Assembly (NCBI RefSeq): GCF_038502225.1
Contig: NC_091369.1
Location: forward strand, 12,293,502 to 12,357,501
Direction: 5' to 3'
DNA: 64,000 bases
Origin: Cherax quadricarinatus
Taxonomy: Eukaryota > Arthropoda > Malacostraca > Decapoda > Parastacidae
Below are positions 1 to 12,640 of the stretch, in pieces. The notes beneath the pieces are model-generated. The model saw only the letters and a program-made list of their open reading frames with translations, searched no databases and was not told where the DNA came from. Within the stretch, counting starts at the first letter, position 1. The number at the start of each line of letters is the position of its first letter. The position numbers and the translations under genes are program-made.

Positions 1-100
1 TCATGTATTTACTTAACTAGGTTAATGGATAATTAGGTGAGTCCTTTGTAAAGTGAAAGGTAATTACGTAGGTAGATAGGAACATAAGTAATTATGTAGT

Positions 101-240
101 ATTATATGAGGAAGCGCTAAGCCCGTAGGGGTCATACAGACCCTGGTGAATGGGAGGCAATCAGGTATGATCAGAGGAAGAGGAGGGTAGCTCCAATTCC
201 TAGGATCAAGCTGTGTAGGAAAGGGTAGGTGTGGTGATTA
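101..240. repeat. dispersed repeat family C, copy 1
   Basis: This stretch carries the words GAAGCGCTAAGCCCGTAGGG and CCAATTCCTAGGATCAAG. Related words recur at 4225-4345, 33110-33235, 33600-33770 and 43318-43405, always in the same order: a GCGCTAAACCC-like start, a GGGAGGCAATCAGG-like middle and an AATTCC..GGATCAAGAGCC end. No coding potential is visible. The class (SINE, LINE 3' end or DNA element) cannot be told from these fragments. Confidence 0.55.
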
Positions 241-303
241 CTTGTGTACCTCCCTCAGGGACCCTGGGTACCTAGTGTAAACACACACACACACACATAC
301 ACA

Positions 304-994
304 TTCATCATTAACCACTGAGGAAGTGTTCCACACACACATTAATTAACTATCCTCCTCGCCTGGGGTATTGTAATTACCTTTGTAATATCATTGTAAA
401 ACCGTAATAACCAGCTGACACCTGGTCTTACAAAAGTGCTTCCTGCAGCACCAGTGGTACGTGAACAACAGCCTTTACTTCCCAAGTGTTCATATTTGCC
501 ATTACCAAAGTTCCTTTCTAGCATGAACTCCGATCTAGATTCACTGCTTGTCACTACAATCTCTTCCCTGATATTCAGTGCTTGCTTAACTACAGACTGA
601 AGACGGCATCTTCGAGGAACGAAAAGTTTTGGAAAATTAGTTATAACAGAAGGAAAATGCGAGTCAGGTAGCGATAATACGAGGGGAAACTGAACGTTAA
701 TTTCCGCTGCTGCTAGATGGAATAATTTATTTCCTGTCCAGCTGAAGATGGCGGCATTTGAAGCAGAAAAAATGGAGATTTTTATGTGATTTTAATATTA
801 TGTTACGATGAGTGTGTCTGTGTATGTATGTGTGTATGTGTGTGTGTGTGTGATTAACCTTATGGAGTAGCAGAATGATAACTCGACTCGTGTCATCCCA
901 TGTCAGTGGTACATTTCTAAATACAATAATTTATGAAGTAGTGGTAGCACTAGCATCATCAACACTAATTCACTGGTTTATCCATACGCTCTTC
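304..994. other. no gene recognised; unique-looking DNA
   Basis: Moderately AT-rich sequence with a short (TG)n tract near 816-852. Open frames are short and have no recognisable motif. I see no splice-consistent coding structure, RNA gene or repeat shared with the rest of the window. Confidence 0.5.
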
Positions 995-1503
995 CGCTAT
1001 CCTCCACAGAATGAATATGAGGTGAACAAGAAACTAGCTACTACCATCCACAGGATGGATATGAGGTGCACAAGAAACTAGCCACTACCATCCACAGAAT
1101 GGATATGAGGTGAACAAGAAACTAGCTACTACCATCCACAGGATGGATATGAGGTGCACAAGAAACTAGCCACTACCATCCACAGAATGGATATGTGGTG
1201 AACAAGAAACTAGCTACTACCATCCACAGGATGGATATGAGGTGCACAAGAAACTAGCCACTACCATCCACAGGATGAATATGAGGTGCACAAGAAACTA
1301 GCTACTACCATCCACAGGATGGATATGAGGTGCACAAGAAACTAGCCACTACCATCCACAGGATGAATATGAGGTGCACAAGCTACTACCATCCACAGGA
1401 TGAATATGAGGTGCACAAGAAACTAGCTACTACCATCCACAGGATGTAACCACTTACTGATATGAGGTGCACAAGAAACTAGCCACTACCATCCACAGGA
1501 TGG
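995..1503 (+). repeat. 44-bp minisatellite, array 1 (about 11 copies)
   Basis: The unit contains CACAGGATGGATATGAGGTG followed by CACAAGAAACTAGCYACTAC. Copies alternate between CACAGAATGG and CACAGGATG, and between GTGAACAAG and GTGCACAAG. Two copies are rearranged near 1380 and 1441. The same unit returns in inverted orientation at 12745-13085, and a diverged version lies at 51730-51870, so this is a dispersed minisatellite family and not a local expansion. Confidence 0.9.
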
Positions 1504-2936
1504 TGTCAAGGAGGAGGCAAGTTTGTAGACGTGATCCTTGACTGTGTATGAAGCTGTCAAGGAGGAGACAAGTTTGTAGACATGATCCTTGACTGTGTAT
1601 GAAGCTGTCAAGGAGGAGGCAAGTTTGTAGACGTGATCCTTGACTGTGTATGAGGCTGTCAAGGAGGAGGCAAGTTTGTAGACGTGATCCTTGACTGTGT
1701 ATGAAGCTGTCAAGGAGGAGACAAGTTTGTAGACATGATCCTTGACTGTGTATGAAGCTGTCAAGGAGGAGGCAAGTTTGTAGACGTGATCCTTGACTGT
1801 GTATGAAGCTGTCAAGGAGGAGGCAAGTTTGTAGACATGATCCTTGACTGTGTATGAAGCTGTCAAGGAGGAGGCAAGTTTGTAGACGTGATCCTTGACT
1901 GTGTATGAGGCTGTCAAGGAGGAGGCAAGTTTGTAGACGTGATCCTTGACTGTGTATGAAGCTGTCAAGGAGGAGACAAGTTTGTAGACGTGATCCTTGA
2001 CTGTGTATGAAGCTGTCAAGGAGGAGGCAAGTTTGTAGACGTGATCCTTGACTGTGTATGAAGCTGTCAAGGAGGAGGCAAGTTTGTAGACGTGATCCTT
2101 GACTGTGTATGAAGCTGTCAAGGAGGAGGCAAGTTTGTAGACGTGATCCTTGACTGTGTATGAAGCTGTCAAGGAGGAGGCAAGTTTGTAGACGTGATCC
2201 TTGACTGTGTATGAAGCTGTCAAGGAGGAGGCAAGTTTGTAGACATGATCCTTGACTGTGCATGAAGCTGTCAAGGAGGAGGCAAGTTTGTAGACGTGAT
2301 CCTTGACTGTGTATGAGGCTGTCAAGGAGGAGGCAAGTTTGTAGACGTGATCCTTGACTGTGTATGAAGCTGTCAAGGAGAAGGCAAGTTTGTAGACGTG
2401 ATCCTTGACTGTGTATGAAGCTGTCAAGGAGGAGGCAAGTTTGTAGACGTGATCCTTGACTGTGTATGAAGCTGTCAAGGAGGAGGCAAGTTTGTAGACG
2501 TGATCCTTGACTGTGTATGAAGCTGTCAAGGAGGCAAGTTTGTAGACGTGATCCTTGACTGTGTATGAAGCTGTCAAGGAGGAGGCAAGTTTGTAGACGT
2601 GATCCTTGACTGTGTATGAAGCTGTCAAGGAGGAGGCAAGTTTGTAGACGTGATCCTTGACTGTGTATGAAGCTGTCAAGGAGGAGGCAAGTTTGTAGAC
2701 GTGATCCTTGACTGTGTATGATGCAGTCAAGGAGGAGGCAAGTTTGTAGACGTGATCCTTGACTGTGTATGAAGCAGTCAAGGAGGAGGCAAGTTTGTAG
2801 ACGTGATCCTTGACTGTGTATGAAGCAGTCAAGGAGGAGGCAAGTTTGTAGACGTGATCCTTGACTGTAGATGGAGCTGTCAAGGAAAAGGCGAGTCTGT
2901 AGATGTGATCCTTATATATGTATAAAGCTGTCAAGG
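1503..2936. repeat. 51-bp minisatellite (about 28 copies)
   Basis: The unit contains CAAGGAGGAGGCAAGTTTGT followed by AGACGTGATCCTTGACTGTG. It is 17 codons long, which keeps several frames open on the minus strand (a 482-codon frame reads a 17-residue repeat). Variants are GAGACAAG for GAGGCAAG and GACATGATCC for GACGTGATCC, plus one unit missing 3 bp near 2530. Conservation is at the nucleotide level in all frames, so I do not call a protein. Confidence 0.92.
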
Positions 2937-3094
2937 AGGAGGCGCTGCGCGAGGCGGTGTCAGGAAAGAGGAAGGGGTTGTGCGCACATGAGGGGCGGGG
3001 TTTAGCTGGGTTGGTAGGTGGAGTTAGTGGAAGGTTTCAACACCGGGCTGGTAATGATGGCTTGAGGGTTCACACCTTGTGTGTGTGTGTGTGT

Positions 3095-3320
3095 GTGTGT
3101 GTATCTGTGAGCACACTCAATGACACGTGCACACACACACACACACACACATCAGGACATCAGAGGTGGACGTCAGGAGGTCAGTTGTTGAAGTGCTGAA
3201 GTCCACTGTGTGTGTATCTGTGAGCACACTCAATGACACGTGCACACACACACACACACACACATCAGGACATCAGAGGTGGACGTCAGGAGGTCAGTTG
3301 TTGAAGTGCTGAAGTCCACT
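3095..3320. repeat. 113-bp tandem duplication containing (CA)n
   Basis: Two near-identical 113-bp units lie at 3095-3207 and 3208-3320. Each holds GTATCTGTGAGCACACTCAA, a (CA)n run, and a segment ending GAAGTGCTGAAGTCCACT. The near identity suggests a recent duplication. A (GT)12 run precedes the first unit. Confidence 0.85.
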
Positions 3321-3964
3321 CAAAGTTACTCCTATCCTCGCGTGGGTACTCCTGTCCTCACGTGGGTACCCCTATCCTCGCCTGGGAACCGATATCCTCA
3401 CGTGGGTACCCCTATCACGTGGATGCTCCTATCCTCCCCTGGGTGCCGATATCCTCACCTATGTACTACTATCCTCTCCTGGGCACCCCTATTCTCGTCT
3501 GGGTACCTCTGTCCTCAAGTGGGTACTCCTATCCTTGCCTAGGTACCCATCTCCTCACGTTGATACTCCTATCCTCGCATGGATACCACTATCCTCACCT
3601 AGATACCATTATCCTCACCTGTGTATCACTATCCTCACCTAGGTACCACTATCCACACCTGGGTACCACTATCCTCACTTGGGTACCACTATCCTCACTT
3701 GGGTATCACTATCCTCACCTGAGTACTACTATCCTCACCTGGGTACCACTATCCTCACCTGGGTACCAATATCCTCACCAGGGTACCACTATCCTTGCCT
3801 GGGTATCACTAGTCTCACCTGGGTATCACTAGCCTCACCTGGATACCACTCTCCTCACCTGGGTATCACTATCCTCGCCTGGGTATCACTAGTCTCACCT
3901 GGGTACCACTATCCTCACCTGGGTACCACTATCCTCACCTGGGTATCATCATCCTCACCTGGTG
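3321..3964. repeat. 20-bp degenerate minisatellite (about 32 copies)
   Basis: The consensus is near CTATCCTCACCTGGGTACCA, with frequent GGTATCAC and TACTAC variants. Early copies (before about 3550) are the most diverged and include an insertion-deletion unit at 3417. Later copies are more homogeneous, which fits ongoing turnover at the right end. The open frames across it follow the repeat and have no independent support. Confidence 0.88.
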
Positions 3965-4059
3965 ACGAGGTAGGCTGGTGCGTGAATTAGGACATATCCG
4001 GGTAAGAAGGGCGTGGCGGTGATGACGTGTTCACTAATACACCGGAAGCCATACCAGGA

Positions 4060-4064
<5 letters not shown>

Positions 4065-4128
<64 letters not shown>
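4065..4128. repeat. (CA)32 microsatellite
   Basis: Uninterrupted CA dinucleotides flanked by ACCACC on the left and AAACTGACC on the right. Confidence 0.97.
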
Positions 4129-4131
<3 letters not shown>

Positions 4132-4224
4132 CTGACCAAGTATCTATCGACATGTGCCTTTGACAACTAATAACTTACTAATTAATAAGCTTCCTCTACA
4201 AAGAATGAGTTCAAGTCCTGTATA

Positions 4225-4345
4225 TAACATGTTGCCCGGTCGTATAACAGCTGGTAAGGGGAGGCATTCAGATTCGATCCACGGGGAAGATAACTTCAAT
4301 TCCTTGGATCAAGAGCCTCCCTGTTGAGGGCTTCTCCAGGCATTT
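4225..4345. repeat. dispersed repeat family C, copy 2
   Basis: Contains GGGGAGGCATTCAGATTCGA and AATTCCTTGGATCAAGAGCC, the same ordered words as the copies at 101-240 and 33600-33770. Diverged, and without coding content. Confidence 0.55.
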
Positions 4346-4634
4346 AATGGAATTTAAAAAGGCCACCAACGTACTCCACTAACAGTACCAACCTTCTTGT
4401 AAGCAGAAAACTCCAGTGTTGAAATTTTGAAGCCAAACAGCAACGGCTTTCTAAGGTTGTCGAGAAGAAATCAATTTATGGAATAGCGTATGTAGGTTCA
4501 AGCAGGAGTCACCTGCACTTGTCAACTCTTCCATCAACCTTTTCCAAGTTTTCTCTCACCGTGTTGAAAATTTGATTCGATTAAATAAGGAGTTTTGACG
4601 CTATAAATGAAAAAAAATGGAGGAACACAGTGTC

Positions 4635-4635
<1 letters not shown>

Positions 4636-4692
<57 letters not shown>

Positions 4693-4722
4693 GAATAGTA
4701 TTATTATTGATATTATTTTTGC

Positions 4723-4758
<36 letters not shown>

Positions 4759-4760
4759 CA

Positions 4761-4837
<77 letters not shown>
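4636..4837. repeat. (AAT)n and (ATT)n microsatellite pair
   Basis: A run of about 19 ATA/AAT triplets (4636-4692) and a run of about 39 ATT triplets (4720-4837) are separated by about 27 bp. The two runs are complementary, so the region is an imperfect inverted repeat. It directly abuts the 3' end of an old RTE fragment at 4838, which is where an RTE would carry its simple-repeat tail. Confidence 0.93.
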
Positions 4838-5045
4838 GACACCAACTGTCTTCCACCATATGGTTGTTCCCATAAAAGAGGGAACACATTCACAATCATT
4901 CATTCAATCACTGTCTTGTCAGACGCGTCCTGACATTACAGAACAGATGACCCTTCCAACTTTAACATCCTCATCTCCATCGGAGTGCAGGCATTCTTCT
5001 TCCCACCTCCAGTACTCAAGTCCGACTATGTGATTTACCTGAATC
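4838..5045 (-). mobile_element. decayed RTE-type LINE 3' end
   Basis: This stretch aligns by eye, with many substitutions, to 57735-57950, the 3' untranslated end of the intact RTE element. Shared ordered words are CATTCA..TCAATCACTGTCTTG, CTTTAACATC and CGGAGTGCAGGCATTCTTC, then CTCCAGTACTCAAGTCCG. It is a 5'-truncated old copy: nothing of the coding region is left. The RTE sense strand is minus, so its tail is the (ATT)n run to the left. Confidence 0.72.
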
Positions 5046-5924
5046 CACGATATGAAATTAGTAGCATATCTGGAAATGCGAAGTAACAAATTTGATCAAA
5101 AAAAGAAAGAAGGCAGCGTCAACCTCCTGGATTAACAGCTCTTCACTAGTATAAACCCACTCCACTTTAACGCTGACAGACAACGCGAGCAGCTTCGTCC
5201 ACGGCTCGAATCCAGCAGGATTACATACATTATTTCAGCAACAAAAAATGACCGTTGTTGATTCATTATTTTTATCTGAAAGTGAGATGTTTGATGGGGA
5301 ACTATAATAAAGTAATTACTGGGTAATTTCCGGTGAGGTACTTAAGGCTGAGAAGTTAGCCAGAGTGGACCCAGGAAGGCAGGAAGTCCCTAATGATGTG
5401 TTTAGCTGGCAGTCCGTAATCATACGAGACCGGTAATTACTCAGAGACTCAGGAATAACAACATGAAACTGTATCGAGTGAGTTGTCTTCTTCCCCCATC
5501 ATCCTTCCCATGAAGGAGTAGGGGGGGGATATAAATGGGTGGCCCACTCATGATTGGGCTCTTTGAAGACGTCCTCTGGCAACTCTTACACCTAACACCC
5601 GTGCCTAGCAGTTATTCACCTACAATAATTTGTATTTCCCCATCCATCTGACACTATTACAGCATCCGCGGCCAGATCGACTCGCATCTAGCGAGATCGA
5701 AGCGAAGCCGCAGCTGTCAGCCCGTCGATGTAGACACCTCAGATGGTAGAAGTTGCTAATGGCCAGCTGCTCCGGGGCCAACTGGCCAACTGGATCCAAG
5801 CGACACGCTGGCCTCCCTCCCCAGAAAAAAAAACATAATAACATAATTGAGGTTCAATGACTGAATTATCCGTGACAGCCCGCGAAGGATGCACTGGGAG
5901 CCTCCTATCCGTCGAGCATAAGGA
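5046..5924. other. no gene recognised
   Basis: Mixed-composition DNA. The portion 5640-5830 is GC-richer and has a 74-codon minus-strand frame without any motif I recognise. No splice signals or similarity to other parts of the window support a gene here. Confidence 0.45.
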
Positions 5925-6225
5925 TAAAGGAGCTCTTACAGAGTTCTGTAGGAGCTAGAGACGAATTTTAGAGGAGTTCTGGAAGAACCCTAGAGAAGTT
6001 CTTGAAGATTCTTAGAGCTCTGAAAAAACTTAAGAGGAGCTATACAGAACCTTTTAGGAGCTTTTGAAGAGCGTTGGAGCTTATAAAGAGCTTTAGGAAA
6101 GGTCAAGAAGAGCCCTAGAGGAGCTCAGGAAAAGCCTTAGAGCAGCTAAGGCAGAGCCGCAGAACAATTCAGAACGAGCTTATAGACCACTAGAAGCACC
6201 TTGAAGGAGCTCTGACGTATTCAGA
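5925..6225. repeat. degenerate GAGCT-rich tandem repeat
   Basis: Irregular repeats of words such as AGGAGCTC, AGAGCTTTAGGA and GAAGAGCCCTAGAGGAGC, with a spacing of roughly 25-30 bp. The units are so diverged that the period is uncertain. It looks like an old minisatellite. Confidence 0.55.
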
Positions 6226-6431
6226 TATTTTTTTTCGAGTTATATGAAGGCAAACATAACACCCTGTCTATGATGAAGCTTAATTATCACATCAAAACTT
6301 CCAGTCGCAATGAACCAAACACTAGATGGATCAACTTAAACATTTGGAAGTGTCTCATTTCTCACAGGAACAAAGACTAGCCAAGACTCTTACCAGAGAC
6401 GATACATAATATTGCTGGTATAAGCAAAATC

Positions 6432-6520
6432 ACGGAACGGGTGGGATTTGAACCCATGACAGATGAGTCGCAAAACTCAAAGGCCACTGCGTTAACCACT
6501 GGTCCAGCTGGCTCTAATAA
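6432..6520 (-). repeat. tRNA-derived SINE head, copy A
   Basis: On the minus strand it reads GGACCAGTGGTTAACGCAG (A-box-like) and then GGTTCAAATCCCACCCG (B-box-like), the spacing of a tRNA-type RNA polymerase III promoter. The central part does not fold into a proper 5-bp stem with a 7-nt anticodon loop, so I call a tRNA-derived element and not a tRNA gene. A second copy lies at 6836-6925. Confidence 0.6.
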
Positions 6521-6835
6521 GATTAATCTAACTTGGTATATTTATATACACCATAGGGAGGTTAGCATAGGCCACCACTGTGACGACAAATGCAGATTTT
6601 TACAGACGAATACCACATCAGCGTGGCCGTGGTATGATTCCCGTGGAATCTGACGTGGAATTACGGACATACACTTGAGCAAGCAAGATGAATAGAAGTA
6701 AAACACAATCTGTTAAGGACTCAAGGCAGAACTCAAGATTGTGACCATGGTGCGGTACCTGAGGGCCAGAGGGAATAAGACAACGAACCCTCAGTGGTTG
6801 ACGTTCTAACAACCAGCTGTGTCTTTCAAACCAGG

Positions 6836-6925
6836 GTACGGGTGGGGTTAGAGCCCATGGCAAGTGAGTCGTAAAACTCCAGGCCAGTGCGTAAGCCACT
6901 GGGCCAGTTGGTTGCAATAAGAGTC
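6836..6925 (-). repeat. tRNA-derived SINE head, copy B
   Basis: The minus strand reads GGCCCAGTGGCTTACGCACT and later GGGCTCTAACCCCACCCGTA, a diverged version of copy A with a damaged B box. It ends about 40 bp before the start of the large 45-bp satellite. Confidence 0.55.
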
Positions 6926-6966
6926 ATCCAATGATTTCGTGAGTCATGATGAGTCATAAGACTTCT

Positions 6967-9900
6967 GAGTGGTAACTTGTGTGTCCAGCGTAACACTAGC
7001 AGAATGATGATGTGTGGTAACTTGTGTGTCCAGCGTAACACTAGCAGAATGATGTTGTGTGGTAACTTGTGTGTCCAGCGTAACACTAGCAGAATGATGA
7101 TGTGTGGTAACTTGTGTGTCCAGCGTAACACTAGCAGAATGATGATGTGTGGTAACTTGTGTGTCCTGCGTAACACTAGCAGAATGATGATGTGTGGTAA
7201 CTTGTGTGTCCACCGTAACACTAGCAGAATGATGATGTGTGGTAACTTGTGTGTCCAGCGTAACACTAGCAGAATGATGATGTGTGGTAACTTGTGTGTC
7301 CAGCGTAACACTAGCAGAATGATGATGTGTGGTAACTTGTGTGTCCACCGTAACACTAGCAGAATGATGATGTGTGGTAACTTGTGTGTCCACCGTAACA
7401 CTAGCAGAATGATGATGTGTGGTAACTTGTGTGTCCAGCGTAACACTAGCAGAATGATGATGTGTGGTAACTTGTGTGTCCAGCGTAACACTAGCAGAAT
7501 GATGATGTGTGGTAACTTGTGTGTCCAGCGTAACACTAGCAGAATGATGATGTGTGGTAACTTGTGTGTCCACCGTAACACTAGCAGAATGATGATGTGT
7601 GGTAACTTGTGTGTCCACCGTAACACTAGCAGAATGATGATGTGTGGTAACTTGTGTGTCCAGCGTAACACTAGCAGAATGATGATGTGTGGTAACTTGT
7701 GTGTCCAGCGTAACACTAGCAGAATGATGTTGTGTGGTAACTTGTGTGTCCAGCGTAACACTAGCAGAATGATGATGTGTGGTAACTTGTGTGTCCAGCG
7801 TAACACTAGCAGAATGATGATGTGTGGTAACTTGTGTGTCCTGCGTAACACTAGCAGAATGATGTTGTGTGGTAACTTGTGTGTCCAGCGTAACACTAGC
7901 AGAATGATGATGTGTGGTAATTTGTGTGTCCTGCGTAACACTAGCAGAATGATGTTGTGTGGTAACTTGTGTGTCCAGCGTAACACTAGCAGAATGATGA
8001 TGTGTGATAACTTGTGTGTCTAGCGTAACACTAGCAGAATGATGTTGTGTGGTAACTTGTGTGTCCAGCGTAACACTAGCAGAATGATGTTGTGTGGTAA
8101 CTTGTGTGTCCAGCGTAATACTAGCAGAATGATGTTGTGTGGTAACTTGTGTGTCCAGCGTAACACTAGCAGAATTATGTTGTGTGGTAACTTGTGTGTC
8201 CAGCATAACACTAGCAGAATGATGTTGTGTGGTAACTTGTGTGTCCAGCATAACACTAGCAGAATGATGTTGTGTGGTAACTTGTGTGTCCAGCGTAACA
8301 CTAGCAGAATGATGATGTGTGGTAACTTGTGTGTCCACCGTAACACTAGCAGAATGATGATGTGTGGTAACTTGTGTGTCCAGCGTAACACTAGCAGAAT
8401 GATGATGTGTGGTAACTTGTGTGTCCAGCGTAACACTAGCAGAATGATGATGTGTGGTAACTTGTGTGTCCAGCGTAACACTAGCAGAATGATGATGTGT
8501 GGTAACTTGTGTGTCCAGCGTAACACTAGCAGAATGATGATGTGTGGTAACTTGTGTGTCCAGCGTAACACTAGCAGAATGATGATGTGTGGTAACTTGT
8601 GTGTCCAGCGTAACACTAGCAGAATGATGTTGTGTGGTAACTTGTGTGTCCAGCGTAACACTAGCAGAATGATGATGTGTGGTAACTTGTGTGTCCAGCG
8701 TAACACTAGCAGAATGATGATGTGTGGTAACTTGTGTGTCCAGCGTAACACTAGCAGAATGATGATGTGTGGTAACTTGTGTGTCCAGCGTAACACTAGC
8801 AGAATGATGATGTGTGGTAACTTGTGTGTCCACCGTAACACTAGCAGAATGATGATGTGTGGTAACTTGTGTGTCCACCGTAACACTAGCAGAATGATGA
8901 TGTGTGGTAACTTGTGTGTCCAGCGTAACACTAGCAGAATGATGATGTGTGGTAACTTGTGTGTCCAGCGTAACACTAGCAGAATGATGATGTGTGGTAA
9001 CTTGTGTGTCCAGCGTAACACTAGCAGAATGATGATGTGTGGTAACTTGTGTGTCCACCGTAACACTAGCAGAATGATGATGTGTGGTAACTTGTGTGTC
9101 CACCGTAACACTAGCAGAATGATGATGTGTGGTAACTTGTGTGTCCAGCGTAACACTAGCAGAATGATGATGTGTGGTAACTTGTGTGTCCAGCGTAACA
9201 CTAGCAGAATGATGTTGTGTGGTAACTTGTGTGTCCAGCGTAACACTAGCAGAATGATGATGTGTGGTAACTTGTGTGTCCAGCGTAACACTAGCAGAAT
9301 GATGATGTGTGGTAACTTGTGTGTCCTGCGTAACACTAGCAGAATGATGTTGTGTGGTAACTTGTGTGTCCAGCGTAACACTAGCAGAATGATGATGTGT
9401 GGTAACTTGTGTGTCCTGCGTAACACTAGCAGAATGATGTTGTGTGGTAACTTGTGTGTCCAGCGTAACACTAGCAGAATGATGATGTGTGATAACTTGT
9501 GTGTCTAGCGTAACACTAGCAGAATGATGTTGTGTGGTAACTTGTGTGTCCAGCGTAACACTAGCAGAATGATGTTGTGTGGTAACTTGTGTGTCCAGCG
9601 TAACACTAGCAGAATGATGTTGTGTGGTAACTTGTGTGTCCAGCGTAACACTAGCAGAATTATGTTGTGTGGTAACTTGTGTGTCCAGCATAACACTAGC
9701 AGAATGATGTTGTGTGGTAACTTGTGTGTCCAGCATAACACTAGCAGAATGATGTTGTGTGGTAACTTGTGTGTCCAGCGTAACACTAGCAGAATGATGA
9801 TGTGTGGTAACTTGTGTGTCCAGCGTAACACTAGCAGAATGATGATGTGTGGTAACTTGTGTGTCCAGCGTAACACTAGCAGAATGATGATGTGTGGTAA

Positions 9901-12640
9901 CTTGTGTGTCCAGCGTAACACTAGCAGAATGATGATGTGTGGTAACTTGTGTGTCCAGCGTAACACTAGCAGAATGATGTTGTGTGGTAACTTGTGTGTC
10001 CAGCGTAACACTAGCAGAATGATGATGTGTGGTAACTTGTGTGTCCAGCGTAACACTAGCAGAATGATGATGTGTGGTAACTTGTGTGTCCAGCGTAACA
10101 CTAGCAGAATGATGATGTGTGGTAACTTGTGTGTCCAGCGTAACACTAGCAGAATGATGATGTGTGGTAACTTGTGTGTCCAGCGTAACACTAGCAGAAT
10201 GATGATGTGTGGTAACTTGTGTGTCCAGCGTAACACTAGCAGAATGATGTTGTGTGGTAACTTGTGTGTCCAGCGTAACACTAGCAGAATGATGATGTGT
10301 GGTAACTTGTGTGTCCAGCGTAACACTAGCAGAATGATGATGTGTGGTAACTTGTGTGTCCAGCGTAACACTAGCAGAATGATGATGTGTGGTAACTTGT
10401 GTGTCAAGCGTAACACTAGCAGAATGATGATGTGTGGTAACTTGTGTGTCCAGCGTAACACTAGCAGAATGATGTTGTGTGGTAACTTGTGTGTCCAGCG
10501 TAACACTAGCAGAATGATGATGTGTGGTAACTTGTGTGTCCAGCGTAACACTAGCAGAATGATGATGTGTGGTAACTTGTGTGTCCAGCGTAACACTAGC
10601 AGAATGATGATGTGTGGTAACTTGTGTGTCCAGCGTAACACTAGCAAAATGATGATGTGTGGTAACTTGTGTGTCCAGCGTAACACTAGCAGAATGATGA
10701 TGTGTGGTAACTTGTGTGTCCAGCGTAACACTAGCAGAATGATGATGTGTGGTAACTTGTGTGTCCAGCGTAACACTAGCAGAATGATGATGTGTGGTAA
10801 CTTGTGTGTCCAGCGTAACACTAGCAAAATGATGATGTGTGGTAACTTGTGTGTCCAGCGTAACACTAGCAGAATGATGTGTGGTAACTTGTGTGTCCAG
10901 CGTAACACTAGCAGAATGATGATGTGTGGTAACTTGAGTGTCCAGCGTAACACTAGCAGAATGATGATGTGTGGTAACTTGTGTGTCCAGCGTAACACTA
11001 GCAGAATGATGTGTGGTAACTTGTGTGTCCAGCGTAACACTAGCAGAATGATGATGTGTGGTAACTTGTGTGTCCAGCGTAACACTAGCAGAATGATGAT
11101 GTGTGGTAACTTGTGTGTCCAGCGTAACACTAGCAGAATGATGATGTGTGGTAACTTGTGTGTCCAGCGTAACACTAGCAGAATGATGATGTGTGGTAAC
11201 TTGTGTGTCCAGCGTAACACTAGCAAAATGATGATGTGTGGTAACTTGTGTGTCCAGCGTAACACTAGCAGAATGATGTGTGGTAACTTGTGTGTCCAGC
11301 GTAACACTAGCAGAATGATGATGTGTGGTAACTTGAGTGTCCAGCGTAACACTAGCAGAATGATGATGTGTGGTAACTTGTGTGTCCAGCGTAACACTAG
11401 CAGAATGATGATGTGTGGTAACTTGTGTGTCCAGCGTAACACTAGCAGAATGATGATGTGTGGTAACTTGTGTGTCCAGCGTAACACTAGCAGAATGATG
11501 ATGTGTGGTACTAGCTTGTGTGTCCAGCGTAACACTAGCAGAATGATGATGTGTGGTAACTTGTGTGTCCAGCGTAACACTAGCTAGCAGAATGATGATG
11601 TGTGGTAACTTGTGTGTCCAGCGTAACACTAGCAGAATGATGATGTGTGGTAACTTGTGTGTCCAGCGTAACACTAGCAGAATGATGATGTGTGGTAACT
11701 TGTGTGTCCAGCGTAAACACTAGCAGAACTGATGATGTGTGGTAACTTGTGTGTCCAGCGTAACACTAGCAGAATGATGATGTGTGGTAACTTGTGTGTC
11801 CAGCGTAACACTAGCAGAATGATGATGTGTGGTAACTTGTGTGTCCAGCGTAACACTAGCAGAATGATGATGTGTGGTAACTTGTGTGTCCAGCGTAACA
11901 CTAGCAGAATGATGATGTGTGGTAACTTGTGTGTCCAGCGTAACACTAGCAGAATGATGATGTGTGGTAACTTGTGTGTCCAGCGTAACACTAGCAGAAT
12001 GATGATGTGTGGTAACTTGTGTGTCCAGCGTAACACTAGCAGAATGATGATGTGTGGTAACTTGTGTGTCCAGCGTAGCACTAGCAGAATGATGATGTGT
12101 GGTAACTTGTGTGTCCAGCGTAACACTAGCAGAATGATGATGTGTGGTAACTTGTGTGTCCAGCGTAACACTAGCAGAATGATGATGTGTGGTAACTTGT
12201 GTGTCCAGCGTAACACTAGCAGAATGATGATGTGTGGTAACTTGTGTGTCCAGCGTAACACTAGCAGAATGATGTTGTGTGGTAACTTGTGTGTCCAGCG
12301 TAACACTAGCAGAATGATGATGTGTGGTAACTTGTGTGTCCAGCGTAACACTAGCAGAATGATGATGTGTGGTAACTTGTGTGTCCAGCGTAACACTAGC
12401 AGAATGATGATGTGCGGTAACTTGTGTGTCCAGCGTAACACTAGCAGAATGATGATGTGCGGTAACTTGTGTGTCCAGCGTAACACTAGCAGAATGATGA
12501 TGTGCGGTAACTTGTGTGTCCAGCGTAACACTAGCAGAATGATGATGTGTGGTAACTTGTGTGTCCAGCGTAACACTAGCAGAATGATGATGTGCGGTAA
12601 CTTGTGTGTCCAGCGTAACACTAGCAGAATGATGATGTGC
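6967..12640. repeat. 45-bp satellite, about 126 units, with higher-order structure
   Basis: The unit reads GGTAACTTGTGTGTCCAGCG followed by TAACACTAGCAGAATGATGA and TGTGT. It holds its 45-bp register for 5.7 kb apart from a few indels at 10870-11730. Diagnostic variants are CACCG, CTGCG, CAGCA, GATGTTG, AGAATTATG and GATAACTTG. A block of about 1.07 kb (roughly 7250-8320) is repeated with 1,485-bp offset (roughly 8735-9805), and a smaller 399-bp duplication carries the AGCAAAATG and TTGAGTGTCC variants (10822 and 11221). Because 45 is 15 codons, frames of 350-1,576 codons stay open on both strands; these are not genes. Confidence 0.96.

Noticed and set aside
1454..2934. Repetitive protein of 17-residue units (SLTASYTVKDHVYKLAS)
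   Set aside because: A 51-bp minisatellite read in frame. A second frame is equally open and the array ends without any non-repeat coding sequence.
6432..6925. Two tRNA genes
   Set aside because: A and B boxes are present, but the anticodon arm does not fold properly and the copies are diverged and adjacent to repeats. They fit tRNA-derived SINEs.
6944..11674. A minus-strand open frame of 1,576 codons and similar long frames on both strands
   Set aside because: The 45-bp unit is 15 codons, so several frames stay open at once. Variation falls at all codon positions, and there is no signal peptide, domain or splice context.
1503..12640. CRISPR-like arrays
   Set aside because: Units are contiguous tandem repeats without unique spacers, and the window is eukaryotic with no cas-like gene.
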